Source of the DNA: a virus
DNA: 31,838 bases
Virus record (IMG/VR): IMGVR_UViG_3300034117_000605
Coordinates: 1 to 31,838 of that record
Reading direction: 5' to 3' (one strand)
The notes below the pieces were generated by a model. That model was given only the letters and a program-made list of their open reading frames with translations. It was not told the origin of the DNA and made no database searches. Positions 12,871 through 22,680 of the stretch are shown piece by piece (the stretch's first letter is position 1; every line of letters starts with the position of its first letter). Position numbers and translations under genes: made by a program.

Positions 12871-13329
12871 ATGGGAATAGTAAACACCGTTTTGGGGGAC
12901 TTAATGGAGCGCACAATACATATTTCACACCGTGAGGTTTGGTTTTATGTGTTTCAGGATATGCCGTTTAAACAAAAAGTGTTGGATTGGATTCGTATTG
13001 ATCAACTATTTGAGCAGGGAACGGATGAATTTGGCAACGTGATTGGTTATTATTCCATAATTACGGAAATGGTTTACAACCCTGAAAAGGTAGCAGGTAC
13101 ACCGTACACGTTAAAAGATAGTGGCGACTTTTACAAATCGTTTTACATTGAGGTTTTAAACGATGGAATTATAATAAATGCGGACGGGGTTAAACCAGAC
13201 GGAACAAATTTACTTGAAAAATATGGCAATGGCATTATTGGATTGGATGAAGAAAGCAAAAGAAAACTCATTGAAGAAATCAAAGACCGATATTACACCG
13301 AAGCCCTGCGCTTATTACGAGGGTATTGA
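12871..13329 (+). CDS. Conserved phage tail-region protein (152 aa)
   Basis: The sequence contains L-F-E-Q-G-T-D-E-F-G-N-V-I-G-Y-Y-S, then T-L-K-D-S-G-D-F-Y-K-S-F, G-I-I-I-N-A-D-G-V-K-P-D-G and G-N-G-I-I-G-L-D-E-E-S. I recall this pattern (L-x-D-T-G-x-F-Y-x-S-F, I-x-A-D, N-I-I-G-L) from a protein widespread in Bacteroidetes phages and prophages. The L-x-D-S-G-x-x-x-x-S piece also resembles HK97 gp10-like neck or tail-completion proteins, so that is the best functional guess. An alternative start is ATG 12904. Its last 83 bases or more overlap the next gene in another frame. Confidence 0.72.
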   Translation: MGIVNTVLGDLMERTIHISHREVWFYVFQDMPFKQKVLDWIRIDQLFEQGTDEFGNVIGYYSIITEMVYNPEKVAGTPYTLKDSGDFYKSFYIEVLNDGIIINADGVKPDGTNLLEKYGNGIIGLDEESKRKLIEEIKDRYYTEALRLLRGY

Positions 13330-13747
13330 CGAACTCCCGTTGCATAACTGGATAAAATGCTTGGCAAACGATTTAACGTGGCTTAGAAAGGATAAAAACG
13401 GTACAATTGATGACGACAAAAAGGCATGGGAAAAGATTTATGACAGTTACATTGAAGAATTTGGAATTGGTGAGGTGTATAAAAAGATGTTAAAGGCAAT
13501 GCAGAAAAAAGCGTTGTTAGAAGTTGATTTTATTTTAACACGCGATCGCTTTAAATTGACTGAAATAGAGATGCAAATCGCCAATTTAGATGCAATGATT
13601 GGGAATAGGGGCAATGGAATGACTATTGAACAGTCTTTAGTGCATTTGAGCAAATGGATGGGTAGCTGGATAAACCCTAAAATGATAACGACTAGAGAGT
13701 ATTTTAATTTAATGGACGAATATGGCAAAGAAAATAAGCGCAAGTGA
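13247..13747 (+). CDS. Probable tail assembly (chaperone-like) protein before tape measure
   Basis: The frame is open from 13178, but I prefer ATG 13247, giving 166 residues starting M-K-K-A-K-E-N-S. The core P-K-P-C-A-Y-Y-E-G-I-D-E-L-P-L-H-N-W-I-K matches a Bacteroidetes phage family with a Y-x-x-I-D-x-L-P-L/I-Y-N-W start, followed by helices with F-G-I-G-E-V-Y-K-K-M-L. It lies directly before the tape measure gene, overlapping it by 26 bases, where tail assembly chaperones are encoded. It overlaps the upstream gene by at least 83 bases in the +1 frame. ATG 13223 and TTG 13268 are other possible starts. Confidence 0.68.
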   Translation: MKKAKENSLKKSKTDITPKPCAYYEGIDELPLHNWIKCLANDLTWLRKDKNGTIDDDKKAWEKIYDSYIEEFGIGEVYKKMLKAMQKKALLEVDFILTRDRFKLTEIEMQIANLDAMIGNRGNGMTIEQSLVHLSKWMGSWINPKMITTREYFNLMDEYGKENKRK

Positions 13748-16739
13748 TATATTTGCAGAGGAAGATATATTTTTAGGAATAAGACAAAGCGCAGAAAAAA
13801 CGATTTTAACGTTTCAGGAGATTGACGCGGAGGTTAAAAAAATGGGTGCAAACCTAAAAAAAGAACTTACAAGCGCTGATTTCGGGAACACAAAAGGAAT
13901 AAATGAATTCGTTTCAGCCACTCAAAAGGCCAATCAGGCAAAAGAGGAGTCAATAAAAATTGATAAAATATTATCGCAGGCAACCAAAGACATGGCGGCG
14001 GCTGATAAGGCATTGATTGACATTGAAATTAAAAAACAAAAGTTAGCTCAAGAACAGTTAAGAACAAACCAACAGATTGCAAAGAGCGAAGAGGCAAAAG
14101 CAAAAGCGGCTACAAAAGCTGCGCAGGCTTCAAAAGTTCAAATGGATTCTTACAAAGGTTTAGCAGCTTCGACACGTGATCTAAAAAACCAATCAAAGGA
14201 ACTTGGTGCGCAATTACTTTCACTTGAAAAGTCAGGACAAAAAGGTTCGGCGGCTTATGCACAATTAGAACAGCAATTTCGTGAGGTTACAGCGGCGGCG
14301 CAGGCTGGTGATGCTGAATTAAAATCAATAGACAAAACAGTCGGGGACAATTTCCGAAACGTTGGTAATTACGAAGAGGCAACCAAAGGATTGAAACAAC
14401 AATTGCGCGAAATGACTCAGGCGCTTCAGAACATGGAAACAACAGATCCACGTTTCAGACAAATGAGCATTGACGCTGGTAACCTTAAAGACCAAATTAA
14501 CGATACAAACGCGGTTATTAAATCAACTGCAGGTTCGGCGGTTGAAAACCTAGGTAACGGAATTGCAAAAGCTGGGAAAGTTGGTATCGACGCGTTTGCT
14601 GGAATGACTGGGGCAATGGGGTTGTTTGGTATTGAAAGCGAAAGCGCAATGCAGGCAATGTTGAAATTACAACAACTTTCTGCAATGAGTGAAGCCCTTC
14701 AAAGTTTAGGAGCTTTAGGTGATACAATGACAGAAATACGAGCTTCATTTATGGCGGCAGCCTCAAAATTAGGATTGTTTACGACGGCCAAAGAGGTTGA
14801 CATTGTAGTAACTGAAACACAAGCGGCAGTGACTGAAGGTGCAACAGTGGCTACAAGTGGACTTGGAAAAGCCATGAAAGCGGTGCCAATTATTGCAATA
14901 ATCGCTGGAGTTGTTGCTTTGGTTGCTGCTATTACATCTTATGTTTCTTCATCTGATGAAGCGTCAAGGTCTATAAAATATAGAAAAGAACAAGAAGAAA
15001 AAGCATTAAAAGCAAGCAGGGAAATGAACAAAGCCGTTGCACAAGAAAGCTCGGAATTTGTTGGTTTAATTGCTCAATTGCAAAGTACAAACGCACAATC
15101 AAAAGAACGAACTGATTTAATTACTAAAATTAATTCTCAATATGGAACAACCTTAAAAAATCTTAGTGACGAGACGGCATTTCAGGCGGCTTTAAATTTA
15201 GCAATTGAAGATTATATAGCGTTTCAAACTGCAAAATACAAAATGCAGAAAAATGACAAATTGATACAACAAAATTTACAATATCAGGCCGATTTAAATT
15301 CAGTTTTAGCAACCCAAAAAATGGAAATGGAAGTTGCAGAAGCCAAATTAAACGATGTTAAAAGTAAAACTTTAAGCATTGACAAAGCATTAAACATGAG
15401 CGTACAACAACGCACAATGTGGGAAAAAGATCATAAAAATGCGGTTGATGCAGCAACGCGGGCTTATAATGATGCGCGTAAACAATACGGTTTAACATCT
15501 GCTTCAATGAGTGCTGCAAAAGGGCGTTTAATGTCATATGGTGCGGCAAATGTTCAATTAACAAGTCAAATTCAAGGTAAATATGTACCAGCTTTACAAA
15601 ATGCAACAACAGCAACACAAAAGGCAACCGAATCTAAAAAATTATATAACGATGAAACAGAACGTTCAATTGAACTTGGCAAACGTGATTTAATAAATGT
15701 TGAACGTACAATTGCAGTTTTAGAAGCGTCAGAACAACGCAAAATTGATTTAAAAGATATTGCAGTTTTAGAAGCTGAAATTTCACTGGAAAAAGCAAAT
15801 CAGGCAGGAAGTTTAAAAGATATTGCAGCAGCTGAAAAAGCCTTAACAGAAGCTAAAAAAGAGGCAATTACGGCTCAAATGGAATACGATTTAAAAAACG
15901 AATCCGATCCTGCAAAACAAGAATTAATTAAAAAACAAGCTGAATTAGACATTTTACAATTATATAATAAAAAAATTGAAAACGCTGAAGCATCTCACCA
16001 AAAAAAAATGCAGGAAATTGTTAAAATGGCAGCTGATTATTTTATACAAAATTCTGAAAAGAAAGTGGCACAAATTGACAAAGAAATAAGCGCAGCGGAA
16101 AAGCAATTTGAAACGCTTAAAACCCTAGCAGAAAACGGAAATATTAACGCCAAAGAATCCCTAGCAGAACAGCAAAGAATAATTAACGAAGCGAACGCCC
16201 GTAAAGAAAAGGAAATGAAACGTCAGCAAAGAATTAAATTGGCTGAATCGGTTTATTCGACATACACGGCTAAAGTTGCAGCAGGCAGTGAACACCCATT
16301 AATGGAGACAATAAAGGACACCATGTTATTACAGCAATTTATTGCAAGTTTACCAACGTTCTTTGATGGAACTGAAGACACGGGCAAAAATGGCAACGGT
16401 ATTGACGGTAAGGGCGGATTTCATGCAGTTTTACACCCGAACGAAAGGGTTATTCCTAAAAGTTTGAATGAACAAATTGGATCGTTAAGCAATGAAGCCC
16501 TTGCAAAAATGGCGAATGAATACCAAAACGGTAAATTAATGCGTTCAAATAGTCAAATGGGCAGCGCGCTTGAAACGGCTTTATTGATCAGTAAACTAGA
16601 TGAGTTAACAGATACAATAAAAATGAAACCAGAAACAAATATCGGTATTGGTGAGATAACTCAAAGCGTTATGGAAATAGTAAAAAGCACGAAACAAGGA
16701 AATACAACAACTTACAACCGTTATAAAGTAAGAAGATGA
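13722..16739 (+). CDS. Tape measure protein
   Basis: At 1005 residues this is by far the longest gene product and sets tail length. The N-terminal ~250 residues are Ala/Lys/Gln-rich coiled coil (KAKAATKAAQASKVQMDSYK). A hydrophobic segment P-I-I-A-I-I-A-G-V-V-A-L-V-A-A-I lies at about 389-404. More coiled coil follows to ~870, then a Gly/Asn linker (G-K-N-G-N-G-I-D-G-K-G-G-F-H-A-V-L-H) and H-P-N-E-R-V-I-P-K, which I know from other tape measure C-termini. Bases ~14,940-16,070 look more AT-rich than the flanks, consistent with module exchange. No lytic domain is visible. Confidence 0.93.
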   Translation: MAKKISASDIFAEEDIFLGIRQSAEKTILTFQEIDAEVKKMGANLKKELTSADFGNTKGINEFVSATQKANQAKEESIKIDKILSQATKDMAAADKALIDIEIKKQKLAQEQLRTNQQIAKSEEAKAKAATKAAQASKVQMDSYKGLAASTRDLKNQSKELGAQLLSLEKSGQKGSAAYAQLEQQFREVTAAAQAGDAELKSIDKTVGDNFRNVGNYEEATKGLKQQLREMTQALQNMETTDPRFRQMSIDAGNLKDQINDTNAVIKSTAGSAVENLGNGIAKAGKVGIDAFAGMTGAMGLFGIESESAMQAMLKLQQLSAMSEALQSLGALGDTMTEIRASFMAAASKLGLFTTAKEVDIVVTETQAAVTEGATVATSGLGKAMKAVPIIAIIAGVVALVAAITSYVSSSDEASRSIKYRKEQEEKALKASREMNKAVAQESSEFVGLIAQLQSTNAQSKERTDLITKINSQYGTTLKNLSDETAFQAALNLAIEDYIAFQTAKYKMQKNDKLIQQNLQYQADLNSVLATQKMEMEVAEAKLNDVKSKTLSIDKALNMSVQQRTMWEKDHKNAVDAATRAYNDARKQYGLTSASMSAAKGRLMSYGAANVQLTSQIQGKYVPALQNATTATQKATESKKLYNDETERSIELGKRDLINVERTIAVLEASEQRKIDLKDIAVLEAEISLEKANQAGSLKDIAAAEKALTEAKKEAITAQMEYDLKNESDPAKQELIKKQAELDILQLYNKKIENAEASHQKKMQEIVKMAADYFIQNSEKKVAQIDKEISAAEKQFETLKTLAENGNINAKESLAEQQRIINEANARKEKEMKRQQRIKLAESVYSTYTAKVAAGSEHPLMETIKDTMLLQQFIASLPTFFDGTEDTGKNGNGIDGKGGFHAVLHPNERVIPKSLNEQIGSLSNEALAKMANEYQNGKLMRSNSQMGSALETALLISKLDELTDTIKMKPETNIGIGEITQSVMEIVKSTKQGNTTTYNRYKVRR

Positions 16740-18454
16740 GACACTTTTTAAACGAAATAGAGATTTCACCCCGAAACCGTGAAGAAATTGGGGTGATTTC
16801 GGACTATACTGGTAACCCTGAAGTATTAAACATAAACGTTGATACAATTGTTTTACCACGTGAGGCCTACGATATAGTAAAAAATCACGTTGCAACAATC
16901 GGATTGTTTGAGGGTATTCCGTATAGGGTGCAAATGGCAAACGGTATTAATTTAAATTATTACGTTGATTTAACAGAAAATCCAATTTTTAGGAGTTATG
17001 AATGTGAATTAAAGATAAAAAGACGCAAGGCAACAGATTCATTTTTTGATAATGCAGACGGAACCAGCTTCGAATTGATGTTAAAAAAAGGCGTTAATTT
17101 CCCCACGTTTAAGGTGCCTTATTTAATTGTGCGCGACAATCAACTTGAATTGGCTGTTACGCTTTCACTGGCTTTGTTTTCAATGACTCAGGCAGCAATA
17201 CAAGCAATTAAAGACCTTGCAACAACTGTTTCGGACGGTGTTTCAGCATTCACGCCAAGCGTTGGTGTAACGGGACCAGTTGTAAACGTTGGAGCAATTG
17301 CGGCCTATTTTATGAACGTCGTAATTCAAACGATTTATGTGGCTTCTTTGCTTATTGCAATTACTGCAATGGCTACAAAACTATTTGGTTTAATTTTCCC
17401 GAAAGTACGTAATTTATTAGGGTGCAAATTGCGTGATTTGATTGCAGTAGGTTGTAACTTTTTAGGCTATCAATTAGATTCGACTTTATTGGACGGTTTG
17501 AACATGACTGTTTTACCAGTTCCATTGGTTCGCGATCGCAAAGGTATTTTTAAATTTGTTCCTGATGACTTAATACAACCTTTTAACAAAGGCGTTCCAA
17601 GTTCCAGTGACACTACAAGCACGCTTGGCAGTTTAATCAGGGCGGTTGAAGAAACGTACAATGCAAAAACAAAAGTAATTGATGGGGTTGTATATATCGA
17701 ACGCTGGGATTATTGGCTATCTATTACGACGAATCAATTAGCGCCTGCAATGGTAATACAAGCCGATCGCGTGGACGAATACACATACAATGCGCAGGAC
17801 GTTTGGAAAAGGTATTATATACACTACCAATTGGATGCAATGGATTTGAACACAATGGATGAATTGTATAATTTTCACGATGCTGAGTATTCAACCGAAC
17901 CAATAAACGTTGTGAACAGCGATTTGGTAAACATTAAGGGACTTATGGACGTATCGGTTCCCTTTGCATTAGGACAAAGAAAAGAAGCGCTTAATTGGCT
18001 TGAATTAATTGCCAAAGGATTGTTTTCTGTGATTGACGCGTTAACTGGTTTATTTGGTGGCGGCACAAATTTAGTACCAAAGATTGATGCAAGAATTGGC
18101 GTTTTAGTGATTAGCCAAAACTTTTTTACTGTTACGAAATTACTTTATACAATCAATGGAAAACAGCCTGCAAATTTTAGCGAATATGTAAGCGCTGGAG
18201 CTTTATGGGGTAACTATCACTATATAAATCAAATCACCAAAAACAGCTGGAAAATTAAAAGTGAGGTTCGACTGCGAATTATGGAGGAGGATTTTGTAAC
18301 TTTGTTAAATAATAATTGGGCGGAAATCAATGGGGTTGTTTGTGAAATTCTAAAATTGGAATGGATTGACGAAAAAAGTCTGGCAACAATAACCTATCGA
18401 GAGCCTGATAATTACGCAGCTGGTAAGGTGGCAACAATAACAATAAATGATTAA
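16736..18454 (+). CDS. Distal tail / tail-tip protein (572 aa)
   Basis: The gene starts within the tape measure stop (ATGA) and is placed where distal tail or tail-hub proteins are encoded. The N-terminal ~120 residues look like a beta-rich Dit-type domain (N-P-E-V-L-N-I-N-V-D, Y-E-C-E-L-K-I-K-R-R-K-A). Unusually, residues ~140-160 and ~188-222 are strongly hydrophobic (YVASLLIAITAMATKLFGLI), like transmembrane segments; in a virion protein these could sit buried in the tail tip and enter the host membrane at injection. The C-terminal half is again beta-rich. The exact family is not recognised. Confidence 0.68.
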   Translation: MRHFLNEIEISPRNREEIGVISDYTGNPEVLNINVDTIVLPREAYDIVKNHVATIGLFEGIPYRVQMANGINLNYYVDLTENPIFRSYECELKIKRRKATDSFFDNADGTSFELMLKKGVNFPTFKVPYLIVRDNQLELAVTLSLALFSMTQAAIQAIKDLATTVSDGVSAFTPSVGVTGPVVNVGAIAAYFMNVVIQTIYVASLLIAITAMATKLFGLIFPKVRNLLGCKLRDLIAVGCNFLGYQLDSTLLDGLNMTVLPVPLVRDRKGIFKFVPDDLIQPFNKGVPSSSDTTSTLGSLIRAVEETYNAKTKVIDGVVYIERWDYWLSITTNQLAPAMVIQADRVDEYTYNAQDVWKRYYIHYQLDAMDLNTMDELYNFHDAEYSTEPINVVNSDLVNIKGLMDVSVPFALGQRKEALNWLELIAKGLFSVIDALTGLFGGGTNLVPKIDARIGVLVISQNFFTVTKLLYTINGKQPANFSEYVSAGALWGNYHYINQITKNSWKIKSEVRLRIMEEDFVTLLNNNWAEINGVVCEILKLEWIDEKSLATITYREPDNYAAGKVATITIND

Positions 18455-18455
18455 A

Positions 18456-18674
18456 ATGGAAAACGCAAAAGATTTGGCAAAAGAACTTAGTAATTCATTC
18501 GACAAAGTGATGAAATTAAACGCAGATTTGTTGAAAACTTTGAATGAAGACCAGCTAAAGCAAGTTTTACCAATGCAAAATGATATTAATTCTATTCTAA
18601 ATGCAGTCAAAAAAGGCGACATTTTAGCAATAAACGAAATACAAAAGCGATATGCCGATTCAAATATACGATAA
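18456..18674 (+). CDS. Small helical tail-region protein (72 aa)
   Basis: A short helical protein (ENAKDLAKELSNSFDKVMKL, then L-L-K-T-L-N-E-D-Q-L-K-Q-V-L-P) with no cysteine or membrane segment. I chose ATG 18456 (TTAAAATGG) over ATG 18447, which overlaps the previous gene; either is possible. Its end overlaps the next tail gene by 23 bases. It may help assemble the tail tip or be a small virion part. The family is not recognised. Confidence 0.62.
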   Translation: MENAKDLAKELSNSFDKVMKLNADLLKTLNEDQLKQVLPMQNDINSILNAVKKGDILAINEIQKRYADSNIR

Positions 18675-20913
18675 GAATTTTACAGATATATTCAGCAATT
18701 CGTTAACATATTATAAAACGAACGCTGGCGATCCAATTACGCTAGAATTAACTTTACATTCGTCCATTCGAATAAGTTCAAATACAAATCCGTTGTTTTT
18801 GGACGCGTCAATTAATCAAATTACATCTAGTTCACAAAGTTGGATTTCTGAGGGTTTCAGAACTGGCGATTTAGTAGATTGTACTATTTACAGCACGGGC
18901 GGTTCGGTTGTTCACGCATGGACAACGGGAGTTTTGTATGTGGACGATTTACATATTGACTTATCTTCAGTTCCTTTTTGGATTGATTTAATGGTTGGTG
19001 AGTTTATTGTGATTGAAGTTACAGATAGAGACCGCGCAACTTTGGAGGTTCTTTTGAATCATTCGTTAAATTCAACTGTTGGTTTGCCTTTTTCTTTAAT
19101 TGACGGCGAAAGTACGCGCGTAAGGTTTGACGACACCGATTTAATGAACGTTAGTGACACCATAAACGGCATTAAACTTATAAACCAATCAGGACAATTT
19201 TTATTGGAGGCAGAAATTACCAGATTAGAAAATTTTAGCGAAAACGTACGCGCTTATAATTTGGTTTTATATTATGTGAATTCAGGAGTTTACAATTCGG
19301 ACTGGTTTTTAACAGCTGATTGTTTAAAAACTTTCGTGCAATTAGAATGGGCGAGTTTAGCAGGCGAACCTTTTGCCAAAACTGTAGCGGTTTTTAATGA
19401 TGAGGGCGACACTGGCTATTTCGACCAGCCTTTTAACACTGGAGTTGTTGATGCTGAATTAATTCAGGGAGTCAATACAATTGATTACTCAGTTCCAAAT
19501 TCATTTGACATTGTAGTTGATTCATTAAGCACTGATTTTGCAATTGGATCGGTTTATTTATCGAATGACATTGCGTATTATAAAAATAGACCGTACCCAC
19601 AACAGAAAATTTGTACTGCAATACCTTCAAACGCGTTCATTTTAACGGTGCCAATCGCTTCATATATAAATGAGTTTTTGGCTGGCTATACATTAACAGT
19701 TAATTCGGCTTCATATGCTGGAACAATTACCACGTTTAACGTTACATTCGAACCAAATGCAGAATTCACAGCTTTTATAGATTCGCGTGAGGTTGGTGAC
19801 CGTAATTTTAAACTATGGTTGAAAGTTGGGAATCTTAATTTATTGGCTTTTGACGATCAATTAACAAAAGAACCCCCAGTAGGAGGGCCATTGGTTCCAG
19901 TACAAAATATTTTTATTGATCATTCAGACAATACAACGGCCTCAGATACAACGGAGGCTGGATATGAGGCGAATACTGAGGATGATTTGGCGTTTTGTGG
20001 TAAGTTTTTACTTGAAAACGGTGCATTATATGAGTCGATTAACTATAAAATTGAAGCATTTAACACCGATACACTAGAAAGTTTTGATTTAAACAACTGT
20101 TTTTTCAACATTTCAACCGTTCCAATGGTTGGGGGAAAATACATTTTAAACCAAACTCAGACCGTTCAAAACACATTACCAACTACAAGCGAAAAAAGGG
20201 TTGCATCTTTGGTTTTAGATCCGTCAATTGACACCGCAACTGAATACGGAATCAAAGTTTATTTTCCATTTTTGTTACGTTGGGAATATTGGCTTCAGCA
20301 ATTAAACGCGGATGCGGATTTTTACCCTAACTACCAAACAAAAAACTGGGTGCCTTATGGTAACACGGGCGATTGGACAATAAGATTAAATATTGAATTG
20401 GTAAAAGATGGATTAGCGTATGTTTTTGAAGATACGATAATTGACAAAGACTATGATTCGGATCCTTTGATTGTTCAAAATATAGAACTTTACATTGATT
20501 CTACAAATACAAACGTTGGAATTGTTACGGAAGGTCAATTGATGCGTGTAATCGCAACCCATGCGTTAATAAATGGTCAAGTTTGGGACGACGCGCAAAC
20601 GTGGGGAATGATTACCGTTGAGCCAACAGAAAGCAATCCGCGCTTTATTTCAAGTACTGTTATCGATTACGATTATAATCCTTCGAACCCGTTAATCCCT
20701 TTAGTTGGAGAAAACAAATGTAAATTAACTTTTCCAACGCCAACGCTGGCAAAAATGGAGTGTTATTTTAACCCTGATTTAATCAATTTATCGAATGGTG
20801 TAAAATTCACAACGAAAATAAAAGGTTGTTCGGTTGAAACCCCAACTTTTAAAATTACGACAACCGATTTACAAAAGTTAACAACTGAGGACGACAATAA
20901 AATTTTATCTTAA
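18652..20913 (+). CDS. Large tail-tip / baseplate protein (753 aa)
   Basis: The protein is beta-rich throughout, with many short strands separated by Asp/Asn/Thr turns and few charged helices, as expected for a virion surface protein. It includes P-P-V-G-G-P-L-V-P-V-Q-N-I-F-I-D near 405-420, which looks like a domain linker, and W-E-Y-W-L-Q-Q-L-N-A-D-A-D-F near 545. Position after the distal tail gene and before the fibre points to a central hub or baseplate upper protein. I know proteins of this general layout from Bacteroidetes siphophages but cannot name a family. No enzymatic motif is seen. Confidence 0.68.
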   Translation: MPIQIYDKNFTDIFSNSLTYYKTNAGDPITLELTLHSSIRISSNTNPLFLDASINQITSSSQSWISEGFRTGDLVDCTIYSTGGSVVHAWTTGVLYVDDLHIDLSSVPFWIDLMVGEFIVIEVTDRDRATLEVLLNHSLNSTVGLPFSLIDGESTRVRFDDTDLMNVSDTINGIKLINQSGQFLLEAEITRLENFSENVRAYNLVLYYVNSGVYNSDWFLTADCLKTFVQLEWASLAGEPFAKTVAVFNDEGDTGYFDQPFNTGVVDAELIQGVNTIDYSVPNSFDIVVDSLSTDFAIGSVYLSNDIAYYKNRPYPQQKICTAIPSNAFILTVPIASYINEFLAGYTLTVNSASYAGTITTFNVTFEPNAEFTAFIDSREVGDRNFKLWLKVGNLNLLAFDDQLTKEPPVGGPLVPVQNIFIDHSDNTTASDTTEAGYEANTEDDLAFCGKFLLENGALYESINYKIEAFNTDTLESFDLNNCFFNISTVPMVGGKYILNQTQTVQNTLPTTSEKRVASLVLDPSIDTATEYGIKVYFPFLLRWEYWLQQLNADADFYPNYQTKNWVPYGNTGDWTIRLNIELVKDGLAYVFEDTIIDKDYDSDPLIVQNIELYIDSTNTNVGIVTEGQLMRVIATHALINGQVWDDAQTWGMITVEPTESNPRFISSTVIDYDYNPSNPLIPLVGENKCKLTFPTPTLAKMECYFNPDLINLSNGVKFTTKIKGCSVETPTFKITTTDLQKLTTEDDNKILS

Positions 20914-20915
20914 TT

Positions 20916-22667
20916 ATGGCAAATCAAAAAATACATGAATACCCACTGGAGCGTTTTACGTTTGGCGACGACGACTATTACGATATTGACTATTGGGACG
21001 GCGTAACATATCAAACGGCAAAAATTTTAGGTTCTACAATTAAGGCCGCAATGCTTTCAGGTATTGCCATAAGTTTGACGGCACCTGATGCCTTTATTGT
21101 TGGTGGGAGCCCTACGGATGGAACTGGAACTTTAAGTTTAACAGCTGCAGGAACAGCAAACCAATATATAAGAGGCGACGGAACACTTGCAACTTTTCCA
21201 ACTAGCGGCGGCGGTGGCAATAGTGTTAATTACTATTTGAACGGTGGGACTGCGGCAAGTGTTGGGACTTATTTCCAAATGAGTAAAACCCCAGTATTAG
21301 GAACGGGTGTTGATTTTTCCCTTGCTGGAAATGGTTTAATTAGTCAATGGCTAACAGATATAAACGATCCCAACGTTGTTGAAATTCCTGCAGGAAATTG
21401 GAACTTTGAAATGTATTTTTCTGCAAGTTCATCAGGCGGAACACCAGCTTTTTATATTGAAATTTTAAAATATGATGGCACAACGTTTACAAGTATAGCA
21501 GACAATTCAGCAAACCCCGAGGGAATTACAAACGGAACGGCAATAGATTTGTACGTTTGTGCAGTTCCAATGCCATTGACAACGCTTTTACCTACCGATA
21601 GGATTGCATTACGCGTATACATTGTAAATAGTACATTAGGACGAACGATTACGCACCACACGCAGGACTCACATTTAAGCCAAGTTATTACAACTTTTTC
21701 GAGTGGTATTTCTTCGATTAATGGACTTACAAAACAAACTCAATATTTGGCTGTTGGGACGTTGGGCACTGATTTTAACATTGATTCAACAACCGACACA
21801 CACACGTTTCATTTACCGACTGCGAGCGCAACAAATAGGGGAGCGTTAAGTTCAACGGATTGGACGACGTTTAACGGTAAACAAAACCAGTTGACGTTAA
21901 CAACTACTGGGAGCGGTGCGGCTACATTAACGGGTGCAACGTTAAACATTCCAGTGGCTTCAGGTGGGAGCGCTGCAGGTTCTACGGGACAAATACAATT
22001 CAATGATGCTGGTTCTTTTGGTGCTGATTCGTTATTGTTTTGGGACAATACAAATAAACGTCTTGGAGTTGGTGCAACGCCTGCAAGCACTGTGAGATTA
22101 GACGTAAGAGCGCAAGGAGCGTTATCAACTGACATTGCTTTTAGAGTTCGAAATAGTGCTGATACTGCAAATTTATTTAGTGTACAAGGCGATGGCACTT
22201 CAAATGTATTATCTAGGTTGAATGTTGGATTTCAAGGAATGACAACAACGGGAGGTGCGTTGTATGTGTACGCTGGTGGCTCAGCTGATTTTGTGAGTAG
22301 ATGGTACAACACCGCAGGCGTTAACATTATGTCAATTAGGACAGTAAGCAATGGAGCTCAATTAACTTTATCAAGTAGTTCGGGTATAGCTGGTGTAGTA
22401 TTAGATGGTCAAAATTCAAATGCTTTAACACTTGGAGCAGGTAGAGATATATATTTTGACACTGCAACGGGAACAAGAATTGGAGCTGCAACAAATCAAA
22501 AATTTGCTTTTTGGAATAAAACACCAATAGTTCAACCGACAACGGCAATCGCAGCAGCAACTTTTATAACAAATACTTCAGGAATTTTAAATGATAGTGC
22601 AACTTTTGACGGTTACACAATTGGACAAATGGCAAGAGCATTGAGAAATGTAGGAATACTAGCATAA
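20916..22667 (+). CDS. Tail fibre protein
   Basis: The 583-residue product shows the Gly/Thr/Ser/Ala-rich, low-charge composition of trimeric phage fibres. Recognisable pieces are L-S-S-T-D-W-T-T-F-N-G-K-Q near 310-322, T-G-S-G-A-A-T-L-T-G-A-T-L-N-I-P-V after it, and G-Q-I-Q-F-N-D-A-G-S-F-G-A, all common in Bacteroidetes phage fibres. The C-terminus D-G-Y-T-I-G-Q-M-A-R-A-L-R-N-V-G-I is a known fibre ending. The start D-D-Y-Y-D-I-D-Y-W-D-G probably attaches it to the baseplate. No S74 chaperone domain is seen. It likely takes part in host recognition. Confidence 0.85.
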   Translation: MANQKIHEYPLERFTFGDDDYYDIDYWDGVTYQTAKILGSTIKAAMLSGIAISLTAPDAFIVGGSPTDGTGTLSLTAAGTANQYIRGDGTLATFPTSGGGGNSVNYYLNGGTAASVGTYFQMSKTPVLGTGVDFSLAGNGLISQWLTDINDPNVVEIPAGNWNFEMYFSASSSGGTPAFYIEILKYDGTTFTSIADNSANPEGITNGTAIDLYVCAVPMPLTTLLPTDRIALRVYIVNSTLGRTITHHTQDSHLSQVITTFSSGISSINGLTKQTQYLAVGTLGTDFNIDSTTDTHTFHLPTASATNRGALSSTDWTTFNGKQNQLTLTTTGSGAATLTGATLNIPVASGGSAAGSTGQIQFNDAGSFGADSLLFWDNTNKRLGVGATPASTVRLDVRAQGALSTDIAFRVRNSADTANLFSVQGDGTSNVLSRLNVGFQGMTTTGGALYVYAGGSADFVSRWYNTAGVNIMSIRTVSNGAQLTLSSSSGIAGVVLDGQNSNALTLGAGRDIYFDTATGTRIGAATNQKFAFWNKTPIVQPTTAIAAATFITNTSGILNDSATFDGYTIGQMARALRNVGILA

Positions 22668-22680
22668 AAAAAAATAAATC

